A program made the translations under genes and the position numbers. Below the pieces are notes generated by a model. That model saw nothing but the letters and a program-made list of their open reading frames with translations. It searched no databases and was not told the origin of the DNA. Of a stretch of 9,982 nt of DNA, positions 4,362-9,982 are shown one piece after another. Source of the DNA: JAWXTP01 sp044433415 (GTDB lineage: Bacteria > Bacteroidota > Bacteroidia > Bacteroidales > Rikenellaceae). Position 1 is the first letter of the stretch, and each line of letters opens with the position of its first letter. The stretch spans positions 1 through 9,982 of the forward strand of contig JAWXTP010000112.1 of the NCBI GenBank assembly GCA_044433415.1, read 5' to 3'.

Positions 4362-6063
4362 CAGTTTTATTTTGAGAATCAATGATTGAATGTAATACAG
4401 CTTCTGTACGTGCTGCGGTTTCTCCTAAGAGGTAAGCTATCTGTTGAACAGTCTTTAAGTTGTCATCAATCACAGACCTTGTTCTGGTGATAATCTCGTC
4501 GTTTTGTATCTCTGATTGAAAAGCATTACGCACTATGACTACAACTCTATCTATGTTATCAATTTTTATGATTGATAGTTTAAATAACTTATCTTTTATT
4601 TGTATGTCTTTGTTAATTGTATTTTTATTTTTAAATACGTCTTCTATGTACTCAATAAGTGAAGGCATTACTGCTTTAGCATCCCTTTTCTTAAGTAGAG
4701 GGTAGGTTTCAAATGCTAAAATAGCCTCAGGTCCCATAGCTCTTGCGAAGTTAAGATTTGAAGATCTTATAGTTAGTGCGGAGTCCACAATAGCAACACC
4801 AAAAGGCATCATCTTAATGAAAGTCATAAGTGACATCTTTGCAGAACTTTTCCTAAACCATAAACACATTTCTTTATGTGCGTAATCCTGTATCATTTGT
4901 TTCACAAATACTTTGCAGTCTGAATATCCACATGCTCCACAATTAAGATACTCCTTAGAAGTATCTATAGTTAGCTTTTGGAGCTTTTGTATGACTGTAG
5001 AACCATCTATTTTGTCATTTATATATTGCGAATAGAAATTCTTGTTAAGTGACACTATAGGCATGTTAGGAGTAGGGTTTTTCAAATTCTCCAAGTCGTA
5101 ATCCTTTATCTTATTTAGCTTTACAAATTGGTCTCTTTTCTGGGCGGCACTGTCACCAAAGATGCACCCACCACTACAAGCGAAAAGTTCTAAGATGACT
5201 TTCTTATAGAAGTTTACGTTACCTATGTTTTCTAGGGTCTCAGCTACGCGATTAAGTCCCGAAGCGTGTACTACCATACAGTTTGGAGATACCATCTCTG
5301 ATGCTGACTGCTTGTTGTAAGCACCACCAGCAACAATATATTCTGTATGTTCTTTAGCTTTTACAGGTTCAAAGTCGTAGGAGCTTACACCTAGAAGTGT
5401 TCTCATAGATATTTTCTCTTCTTTTAACCACTCCTTAAGTTCATTATAAGTGATAGATGCACTTATAAGTCCTTCATATTCAGAAAGGTTACTTCTTGTA
5501 GCTACACATCCACTAATATTTATTATCTTTACGTCATCTCCGTATATTTGTTTTAGCTGTCTTGCGTGGGCTATAACAGGAGTTTCAACGGTTAACATAT
5601 TATCTATAAGGTTAGGGAACCTCTTCATGATAAGGTTATTAACTACAGTACAGTGAGTTGTTATATTAAGGTCTTTATTGGACTCTTTAATTTTTTTAAA
5701 ACTTTCGTTAATAACAACGTCAGCGCCTAGGGTAGTTTCGTTAACATGTGTAAAACCAAGAAGTTTTAACGCTTCTACAATTTTACTTATAGAGATATTT
5801 TTAAATTCACCTACCCATGTAGGAGATATAGATGCAATAATTGTGTTATTATTACGTATTATATTTTTACACTTTTCAATCTGGGGACTGAATTTTATTA
5901 AATTCTGTGGACACACATCTGCACACTTAGCGCAATTTATACAGCGCGAAGGGATAATAGATGCTTGAAAGTCGTTTATAGAAATGGCATCTACAGGGCA
6001 CACTCTTACGCATTGGTAACAGTTGGCACAATCGCCTTTTTCAATATAAAATATAGGGTTCAT
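4348..6063 (-). CDS. Sensory-type [FeFe]-hydrogenase-like protein with ferredoxin, FeS and PAS domains
   Basis: A 571-residue cytosolic protein with modules in this order: two [4Fe-4S] ferredoxin motifs (Cys12/15/18/22 and Cys41/44/47/51); a hydrogenase H-cluster domain (about 75-365); a Cx2Cx4Cx16C FeS domain (Cys375/378/383/400, NCGACGYSDC); a PAS-like domain (about 415-515, MMPFGVAIVDS); and a C-terminal helix (about 520-563, LLGETAARTE). This order is that of sensory (group C) [FeFe] hydrogenases, thought to report H2 or redox state to a phosphatase/kinase pair. The four H-cluster cysteines are kept (Cys138, Cys186, Cys296, Cys300), but the motifs are altered: TTHCTVV replaces TSCCPxW and SGCVATRSN replaces MPCxxKxxE. 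Catalysis is therefore doubtful. It is the first gene of a two-gene operon with the SpoIIE phosphatase and has a strong promoter 100 bases upstream. Confidence 0.85.
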   Translation of the reverse strand: MNPIFYIEKGDCANCYQCVRVCPVDAISINDFQASIIPSRCINCAKCADVCPQNLIKFSPQIEKCKNIIRNNNTIIASISPTWVGEFKNISISKIVEALKLLGFTHVNETTLGADVVINESFKKIKESNKDLNITTHCTVVNNLIMKRFPNLIDNMLTVETPVIAHARQLKQIYGDDVKIINISGCVATRSNLSEYEGLISASITYNELKEWLKEEKISMRTLLGVSSYDFEPVKAKEHTEYIVAGGAYNKQSASEMVSPNCMVVHASGLNRVAETLENIGNVNFYKKVILELFACSGGCIFGDSAAQKRDQFVKLNKIKDYDLENLKNPTPNMPIVSLNKNFYSQYINDKIDGSTVIQKLQKLTIDTSKEYLNCGACGYSDCKVFVKQMIQDYAHKEMCLWFRKSSAKMSLMTFIKMMPFGVAIVDSALTIRSSNLNFARAMGPEAILAFETYPLLKKRDAKAVMPSLIEYIEDVFKNKNTINKDIQIKDKLFKLSIIKIDNIDRVVVIVRNAFQSEIQNDEIITRTRSVIDDNLKTVQQIAYLLGETAARTEAVLHSIIDSQNKTDESI

Positions 6064-6133
6064 CGAATTCTTTTGTTTAATAAAATGTTGCGTACTTTGT
6101 AGCAGTAGGCTGATTGAAAATAGTTTCTATAGA

Positions 6134-6146
6134 TTCCTTAAAGGAA
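6134..6146. promoter_or_regulatory. 13-bp palindrome in the leader of the hydrogenase-like gene
   Basis: TTCCTT-A-AAGGAA is a perfect dyad about 15-25 nt downstream of the predicted minus-strand transcription start and 71 bases before the ATG. It could be an operator or a small RNA hairpin; no regulator is identified. Confidence 0.3.
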
Positions 6147-6163
6147 CTTGAACTTATATATTC

Positions 6164-6197
6164 TTGCAAAAGTATAAATTTTATATATATTTTGCAA
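6164..6197. promoter_or_regulatory. Overlapping divergent promoters: hydrogenase-like gene (-) and DUF4294 gene (+)
   Basis: On the minus strand TTGC (6194-6197), a 19-nt spacer and TACTTTTG (6167-6174) form a full Bacteroidota promoter for the hydrogenase-like gene. On the plus strand TTGC (6164-6167) lies 19-20 nt before TATTTTG (6188-6194), a near match serving the DUF4294 gene. The region is bounded by the inverted repeat CTTGCAAAA / TTTTGCAAG, so each promoter's -33 box overlaps the other's -7 box. Confidence 0.65.
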
Positions 6198-6245
6198 GTT
6201 AAATTCTTTATTTTTGTAAATATATTAACTATTTTTGTGGGAGCA

Positions 6246-6854
6246 ATGAGAAAAGACGTTTTATATTTAATATTTATTTTTATTCTGACTTTCACAGTTT
6301 CAGAATCACACTCTCAGGATTATAAAAGGGGGTGTCATTATTATGCCGTAATTTATCAAGGAGATACCATTCAGGCTATCACGCTTCCCTATACTAATAT
6401 TACAGGTAAACTTAATAGAAAAAAGAAAATTGCTAGTAAACGTAGTGCTCGTCGTTATACTAGGTTAGAAAATGCCGTACGTCTTACATATCCTATAGCT
6501 AGAGAAGCTAGTCGTATGTTAAAAGAAATGGAAGCTCATATAGTTACACTTAAGACTAAAAAAGAACAGGATGAATATGTGAAAGGCGTTGAGGAAATGC
6601 TAAAAGCTAAATACATGCCTATAGTGAAAAAGATGTCTATGTATCAAGGGATGGTATTACTGAAACTTATAGATAGAGAAACAGGCAAAACTTCGTTTAA
6701 ATTAATACAAGAACTAAGAGGAAAATTCTCTGCCTTCTTCTGGCAGAACATAACTCGTATGTTCGGAGGAAACCTAAAAACAGAATACGATAAAGACGAA
6801 GAGGATGCTATGATAGAGGAGATAGTAATCCGAATACAGATAGGACTTCTTTAG
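6246..6854 (+). CDS. DUF4294 family protein, exported
   Basis: The 202-residue protein has an N-terminal signal peptide (MRKDV, hydrophobic 5-18, SESHSQ) and is probably periplasmic. The rest follows the Bacteroidota DUF4294 pattern: YQGDTIQAITLP near 37-48; RRYTRLENAVRLTYPIAREA, a conserved basic helix; a charged coiled-coil-like stretch; YQGMVLLKLIDRETGKTSF; and the ELRGKFSAFFWQNITRMFG-NLK-YD ending that typifies the family. Function is unknown. An upstream in-frame ATG at 6114 is rejected because it would place 44 AT-rich residues and the promoter ahead of the signal peptide. It is transcribed divergently from the hydrogenase-like gene and sod follows 180 bases later with its own promoter. 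Confidence 0.8.
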   Translation: MRKDVLYLIFIFILTFTVSESHSQDYKRGCHYYAVIYQGDTIQAITLPYTNITGKLNRKKKIASKRSARRYTRLENAVRLTYPIAREASRMLKEMEAHIVTLKTKKEQDEYVKGVEEMLKAKYMPIVKKMSMYQGMVLLKLIDRETGKTSFKLIQELRGKFSAFFWQNITRMFGGNLKTEYDKDEEDAMIEEIVIRIQIGLL

Positions 6855-6877
6855 GTTGATTGACAGAAGCATAAGTA

Positions 6878-6909
6878 TTTGTTGAATATATTGCAATCTT
6901 CTATTTTTG
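6878..6909 (+). promoter_or_regulatory. Promoter of superoxide dismutase gene
   Basis: TTTG (6878-6881), a 20-nt spacer and TATTTTTG (6902-6909) match the Bacteroidota consensus. A start near 6916 leaves a leader of about 120 nt containing the hairpin at 6932-6980. Confidence 0.65.
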
Positions 6910-6931
6910 GTATTAAAGTTGTTCTTGTGTA

Positions 6932-6980
6932 TTAAGGAGTTTTAGAAACGGGTTTTATTTGAATTTAGAGCTTCCCTTAA
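6932..6980 (+). repeat. 49-bp palindromic mini-repeat in the sod leader
   Basis: TTAAGGAGTTTTAGA at the left and TTTAGAGCTTCCCTTAA at the right can pair (6 bp, a 2-nt bulge, then 9 pairs including G-U). The ends and the inner GGTTTTATT resemble the arms of the 2251-2419 element, so this appears to be a short member of the same family. It lies wholly in the predicted sod 5' leader. Confidence 0.5.
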
Positions 6981-7035
6981 TCACACAATCATGTTAATTA
7001 ATTTTATGTATTACATTATCTTAAATTCTGTTAGT

Positions 7036-7638
7036 ATGTCTACTTTAATACACGAGAAAGCGCCTCTTAGCTATGAGTTAGGAGACTTTAAGCCACTTAT
7101 CAGTGAGCAAACAATGGATTATCATTATAATAAACATTATGGAGCTTATATTGATAATACAAATAAATTGTCACTTGATACGGAGTTTGAAAATATGTCA
7201 CTTGTTGATATAGTCAAAAAAAGCGAGGGAACACTGTTTAATAATGCCGCTCAGGCTCTAAATCATAAACTTTATTTTGATATGTTAACACCTAAGCAAA
7301 AGGTATTAGAGCCTAAAGGTGCTCTACTTGAAGCTATAGAAATGTCGTTCGGTTCGTTTGGTGCTATGAAAGAGCAGTTCTCTGATGCTGCAATAAAACA
7401 TTTCGGTTCAGGTTGGGTATTTCTTGTAATTAGTGGTAAAGAATTGGAAATAGTACCTACATACAATGCTTGGACTCCTGTGAGAGAGGGTAGAGAACCT
7501 ATCTTGGTAATTGATGTATGGGAGCATGCTTACTACCTTGACCACCAAAATAGAAGAGCCGATTTTGTGAAAAACTTTTGGCAAACCTTGGATTGGGGTA
7601 AAATCCAGGAGTTGTATGAAACGATTGTTAGCTTGTAG
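7036..7638 (+). CDS. sod: Superoxide dismutase, Fe/cambialistic (Fe-Mn family)
   Basis: The 200-residue enzyme converts superoxide to oxygen and hydrogen peroxide in the cytosol. All four metal ligands are present: His30 (YHYNKH), His77 (ALNHKLYF), Asp160 and His164 (DVWEHAYYLDHQNRRADF). Gln73 in NNAAQ sits where iron-type enzymes carry the active-site glutamine, favouring the Fe or cambialistic class also found in Porphyromonas and Bacteroides. The second-half motif FGSGWVFLV is intact. The ATG at 7036 (MSTLIHEKAPLSYEL) gives the usual N-terminus; an in-frame ATG at 6991 would add 15 unmatched hydrophobic residues. The stop codon lies within the first TAGCTTG heptamers, so the last residues (VSL) are encoded by repeat sequence. 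Confidence 0.93.
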   Translation: MSTLIHEKAPLSYELGDFKPLISEQTMDYHYNKHYGAYIDNTNKLSLDTEFENMSLVDIVKKSEGTLFNNAAQALNHKLYFDMLTPKQKVLEPKGALLEAIEMSFGSFGAMKEQFSDAAIKHFGSGWVFLVISGKELEIVPTYNAWTPVREGREPILVIDVWEHAYYLDHQNRRADFVKNFWQTLDWGKIQELYETIVSL

Positions 7639-7663
7639 CTTGTAGCTTGTAGCTTGTAGCTTG
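7629..7663 (+). repeat. Tandem heptamer repeat TAGCTTG (5 units)
   Basis: Five perfect TAGCTTG units run from the last sod codons through its TAG stop and onward, followed by TAGGTGCGACAAGCG. The reverse complement appears with two units at 7790-7809. Such arrays are frequent in Bacteroidota, where the minus strand reads as SYKLQAT repeats. Confidence 0.9.
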
Positions 7664-7809
7664 TAGGTGCGACAAGCGTGGAAAGATTGATGGGAAAATT
7701 GTTCAAGGGACAGTTGGGACAAATGGAACATCGACAAGCGACTAAATATTAATAAAAAATTATAACTATAATCATTCAGTCGCTTGTCGCACCTACAAGC
7801 TACAAGCTA
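7650..7809. repeat. Nested inverted repeat between convergent sod and blaR1
   Basis: A 29-bp arm (7650-7678, two heptamers plus TAGGTGCGACAAGCG) is perfectly complementary to 7781-7809. Inside it CGACAAGCGACT (7732-7743) is complementary to AGTCGCTTGTCG (7778-7789), so the right arm can pair with either partner. The 102-bp interior has no gene. It may terminate transcription from both convergent genes or be a small mobile palindromic element. Confidence 0.75.
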
Positions 7810-7829
7810 AAAAAACAAAATCCTAAAAC

Positions 7830-9175
7830 CTATTTCAATGAAACATTAATAACATTAGTGCCAACGTTAATATTGTATTTCTTTGCAAGTTCCTCATCTG
7901 CATCCTTTATTATATTGATAGACTGTATTGTCTTAGGATCTATGCTATTTATATTACCGTTATGGATTTTCCCATTCACTATTATTGTCACATCATTTGT
8001 AGCGGGGCTTATTTCAGTTTTTAAAGTAGGGGTTATGGTAGGGGTTTCGCGTTTTTTATCATTTGCTGAAATGAAATAGTTTGCGTATTTTTTATTTTTT
8101 ACCGAAGCGCTTCCTGTAACTCTTAGCTCTATAGCATCTTCTGTAACACTAGCTCTATACCTTCCGTGTCTTTGTCCTCAGTAACTAGAGGAGCTTCATC
8201 CCATAATGTGACAGTAGAAATGCCTCTTAAGTTATTAGCAATAAAAGGACTAGCGATAAGTAAAGATGCTAAAGCTACAGTAGGAACTACTATCAAGCTC
8301 TTAGCTGCTGACCACTTGTTAGACTTCTCTTTCAGCATCATCAACATACGTTTCTTAAGGCTGCTTTGGAAGAAGTTGTTAGATAGTGAATACATGTATG
8401 AACTGCTACTTTCCTTTATCAGTAGTAGTTGATAGTCGCGCATGCTAGTGCCGTGAGTTAGAACATCTTCATCTGCCAAATACTCATGAACTTGTTGAAG
8501 TTCACGTTTTATAAGCCAAACTGTAGGGTTAAACCAAAGTAAAATAGAAGCTATGTTTACTGTTGTAATATCTAAAGAATGACGTTGGCGGCTGTGCGCT
8601 AGTTCATGTAAAATTATATCTTTCCCAGCTTCTTCAAGGTTTTTTTCTGATAATACTATGTAGTTAAACCAGCTGAAAGGTGCTATGTCTTGATTGTGAA
8701 CAATGTAACGTATCTTTCTTGTGGTGTTACTAAGAGTCTCACATTCCCTAAATGTAGATTCGTACGCACTAGTGTCGTTAGATAAACGTGAAATGCTCCT
8801 TAGGAATTTTATAAGAGAAGAATAAGTGATAAGGTAGTAGATAGTAAACGCAAGAACTCCAAATAGATAAGTATAACACGCAAATTGAGTGAAATTAGTT
8901 GTATTAGAGGAAGAGCTACTAACAGTATCAGAGTGTAGCTTTTCACTTGTATTAATAAGCGCATTTAAGTCAGAAGATATTACAGCTTGGTGAATAGCCT
9001 GACTTTCTACCTTTAATAGAGGTAACAAAAAAGAACACACCAAAACACCCAACCACATAAATCTATTCATGCGGTGGAAGGTGTTTTTTGACAAAACTAA
9101 TTTGTTAAACATATAGAGTGCTAACATGTATATAGTAGCCTTTATCAGATAAACAGCTAATAATCCAAATTCCAT
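7830..9175 (-). pseudogene. BlaR1-like M56 metallopeptidase gene with C-terminal frameshift
   Basis: The protein is a membrane sensor-protease of the BlaR1/MecR1 M56 family, which cleaves or inactivates a BlaI-type repressor. The main frame (9175-8129, 348 aa) has membrane segments near 3-22, 38-55, 98-118 and 292-313, the zinc motif HELAH (His190, Glu191, His194) with VHEYLADE (Glu231), and PFSWFNYI before it. It stops at a TAG at 8129-8131 with residues LVLQKML. From 8177 downward another frame is open to a TAG at 7830-7832 and reads VTEDAIELRVTGSASV..., ending VIVNGKIHNG-like and VGTNVINVSLK, a typical Bacteroidota C-terminal tail. This tail has no ATG start, so a 1-nt deletion (or equivalent indel) between 8132 and 8177 is likely. 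The protease core is intact, so partial function is possible. Confidence 0.75.
8129..9175 (-). CDS. blaR1: BlaR1-like M56 peptidase, main reading frame as it stands
   Basis: This entry marks the part translatable without a frameshift, 348 residues containing all membrane segments and the full zinc protease motif. It lacks the C-terminal 110 residues recovered in the other frame. No penicillin-binding sensor domain is present in either frame, so the ligand is probably not a beta-lactam bound in the classical manner. The start is supported by an AAAGGAG ribosome-binding site seven bases upstream. It lies 48 bases after blaI and is probably cotranscribed with it. Confidence 0.8.
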   Translation of the reverse strand: MEFGLLAVYLIKATIYMLALYMFNKLVLSKNTFHRMNRFMWLGVLVCSFLLPLLKVESQAIHQAVISSDLNALINTSEKLHSDTVSSSSSNTTNFTQFACYTYLFGVLAFTIYYLITYSSLIKFLRSISRLSNDTSAYESTFRECETLSNTTRKIRYIVHNQDIAPFSWFNYIVLSEKNLEEAGKDIILHELAHSRQRHSLDITTVNIASILLWFNPTVWLIKRELQQVHEYLADEDVLTHGTSMRDYQLLLIKESSSSYMYSLSNNFFQSSLKKRMLMMLKEKSNKWSAAKSLIVVPTVALASLLIASPFIANNLRGISTVTLWDEAPLVTEDKDTEGIELVLQKML

Positions 9176-9182
9176 ATTTATT

Positions 9183-9189
9183 CTCCTTT
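9183..9189 (-). promoter_or_regulatory. Strong Shine-Dalgarno site of blaR1
   Basis: The minus strand reads AAAGGAG seven bases before the ATG at 9175. Such a strong site is unusual among Bacteroidota genes and fixes the blaR1 start. Confidence 0.6.
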
Positions 9190-9223
9190 CTTCTTTATTC
9201 TTTTTTTGTGGGTATATGCTAGC

Positions 9224-9610
9224 CTAGTCTGCTTTTTCAGCTTTCTCAGCCTTCTCAGCTTTTTTTACAAGGTCTTTAAGCTCTTTTAATTCATCGGCAG
9301 AAAGCTCCTTATTTGAAACTAAGGTTGATACCATAGAGAAAATAGAGTTGTTGAAATATTTACTTACCACAGATCTTATAGAACTGCTTTTAAATTCCTC
9401 TTTGCTGATGTTTGTGTAATAGCGGTGAGAGTTTCCATAGGCTTTATGGTATAAATAGCCTTTTTCTTCTAGGCTTCTCACAACAGTTGATATAGTGTTG
9501 AAATGAGGTTTTGGATTTGGAATTAACTCTAGGATTTCTCTTATGAACAACTTTTCGTGCTCCCAAAATAATTCCATTATCTTTTCCTCTTTTGATGTTA
9601 TTTTTTCCAT
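9224..9610 (-). CDS. blaI: BlaI/MecI/CopY-family transcriptional repressor
   Basis: The 128-residue protein is a dimeric winged-helix repressor. Residues 1-66 form the DNA-binding domain (SKEEKIMELFWEHEKLFIREI, recognition helix NTISTVVRSLEEKGYL near 38-53, wing HKAYGNSHRYY). Residues 70-115 form the dimerisation helices (SKYFNNSIFSMVSTLV, LSADELKELKDLV). The C-terminus ends in a charged KAEKAEKAEKAD tail coded by three near-identical 9-bp units. It is expected to repress its own operon with blaR1, which follows 48 bases downstream, and perhaps other targets; no beta-lactamase gene is in the window. The promoter carries a dyad between its -33 and -7 boxes. Confidence 0.9.
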   Translation of the reverse strand: MEKITSKEEKIMELFWEHEKLFIREILELIPNPKPHFNTISTVVRSLEEKGYLYHKAYGNSHRYYTNISKEEFKSSSIRSVVSKYFNNSIFSMVSTLVSNKELSADELKELKDLVKKAEKAEKAEKAD

Positions 9611-9647
9611 AGTGTTTTATTGTTTAGTTTCTTTAATAGTGATACTG

Positions 9648-9678
9648 CAAATATAACTAAAATATCTAGTTATGCAAT
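9648..9678 (-). promoter_or_regulatory. blaI promoter with embedded operator dyad
   Basis: On the minus strand ATTG/TTGC (9674-9678) and TATATTTG (9648-9655) are 18-19 nt apart and lie about 40 bases before the blaI ATG. The spacer is filled by a dyad, ATAACTA / TAGTTAT (arms 9667-9673 and 9653-9659, 7-bp centre), a likely BlaI operator that would block RNA polymerase when occupied. Confidence 0.65.
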
Positions 9679-9828
9679 GTTTTTTTTCTAGTTTTATTTT
9701 TATAAAGTTGTATCTTGTGAAATGAGATTAATAAATTGTAAAATTTTTCATAAAAATACATTAAATATGTGATATTATGTTAAAAAATAGTACACTTAAC
9801 AAATATTTATATACTTTTGTCTAGTACG

Positions 9829-9864
9829 ATGTACAAAAATGAAGAGGCTGTTAAATATAAACTA
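9829..9864 (+). pseudogene. 5' stub of an unknown gene interrupted by the IS at 9866
   Basis: ATG at 9829 opens MYKNEEAVKYKL, after which the insertion sequence begins and a TGA follows one codon later. A -7-like TACTTTTG (9812-9819) lies just upstream, without a clear -33 box. The rest of the gene, if it exists, lies beyond the IS. Twelve codons are too few to name it, and the frame may be fortuitous. Confidence 0.3.
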
Positions 9865-9865
9865 T

Positions 9866-9896
9866 GCTGAATTCAACCTGCAAATGCAACTGAATT
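9866..9896 (-). repeat. Terminal inverted repeat of IS30-family element (left end)
   Basis: This is the exact reverse complement of 84-114. Bases to the right (GAGG) and left (TAAACTAT) do not continue the match. Confidence 0.85.
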
Positions 9897-9982
9897 GAGG
9901 TCAAGAAACTATAGGGACATAAGAAAAGGCGAAACAAATCGGAGCCAGGCTCAAATTTATTCCGCCTAAGCGATAAAATTTT
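9866..9982 (+). mobile_element. IS30-family insertion sequence, left end
   Basis: The element opens with the 31-bp terminal repeat (9866-9896) and runs past the window end. It has the same orientation as the copy at 1-114, judged from the repeat. Behind the repeat lie a nested dyad (AGGCG 9927-9931 with CGCCT 9963-9967, enclosing GAGCC-A-GGCTC at 9942-9952), a possible hairpin in the IS leader. No transposase start is visible yet. Confidence 0.75.

Noticed and set aside
7408..7737. 109-codon minus-strand frame with SYKLQAT repeats
   Set aside because: It overlaps sod antisense and gets its repeats from the TAGCTTG heptamers, a common false gene call in this phylum.
7858..8079. 73-codon hydrophobic plus-strand frame
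   Set aside because: The minus strand here encodes the frameshifted BlaR1 tail, which explains the open sequence better.

Overview
The window looks like chromosomal DNA from an AT-rich member of the Bacteroidota, most likely Bacteroidales. The grounds are several promoters of the Bacteroidota type (TTG/TTTG about 19-20 nt upstream of TAnnTTTG), a 6-bladed beta-propeller lipoprotein, a DUF4294 protein, a BlaI/BlaR1 pair of the Bacteroidota kind, an iron-type/cambialistic superoxide dismutase, and the TAGCTTG heptamer repeat often met in this phylum. I cannot name a species.

Layout. Positions 1-114 are the right end of an IS30-family insertion sequence, with the transposase C-terminus and a 31-bp terminal repeat. 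The IS ends four bases before the start codon of a lipoprotein gene (119-1291, +). A convergent intergenic region with two hairpins and a dispersed repeat follows, then a small thioredoxin-like [2Fe-2S] ferredoxin gene (1567-1824, -). From 1825 to 3176 there is no protein gene. This stretch holds three tandem, homologous, minus-strand units of about 145 nt. Each has its own well-formed promoter, an invariant 5' block and a 3' hairpin whose stem sequence covaries. I interpret them as a small family of non-coding RNA genes; they are the most interesting item in the window. A 169-bp inverted-repeat element lies between the first two. Next on the minus strand come an overlapping pair: a SpoIIE-type phosphatase (3177-4361) and, upstream of it, a sensory-type [FeFe]-hydrogenase-like protein (4348-6063). 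The latter promoter faces a divergent DUF4294 gene (6246-6854, +), followed by superoxide dismutase (7036-7638, +). A nested inverted repeat containing TAGCTTG heptamers separates sod from a convergent blaR1-like gene (minus; main frame 8129-9175, frameshifted tail to 7830) and its blaI repressor (9224-9610, -). At 9866 the same 31-bp terminal repeat appears in the opposite orientation and opens another IS copy, which cuts off a short reading frame starting at 9829.

How the parts fit. The [2Fe-2S] protein, the hydrogenase-like PAS protein and the SpoIIE phosphatase belong to a gene set known from anaerobes as a putative redox or H2-sensing module. Here the H-cluster motifs are degenerate although all four cluster cysteines remain, and no partner kinase gene is visible. 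The sRNA genes sit between two members of this module. BlaI/BlaR1 form an autoregulated protease-repressor pair with an operator placed inside its own promoter; the sensor carries a frameshift. The two IS30 ends have the same orientation, so the 9.75-kb interval is framed by directly repeated IS copies. Whether it can move as a unit cannot be decided from this window.
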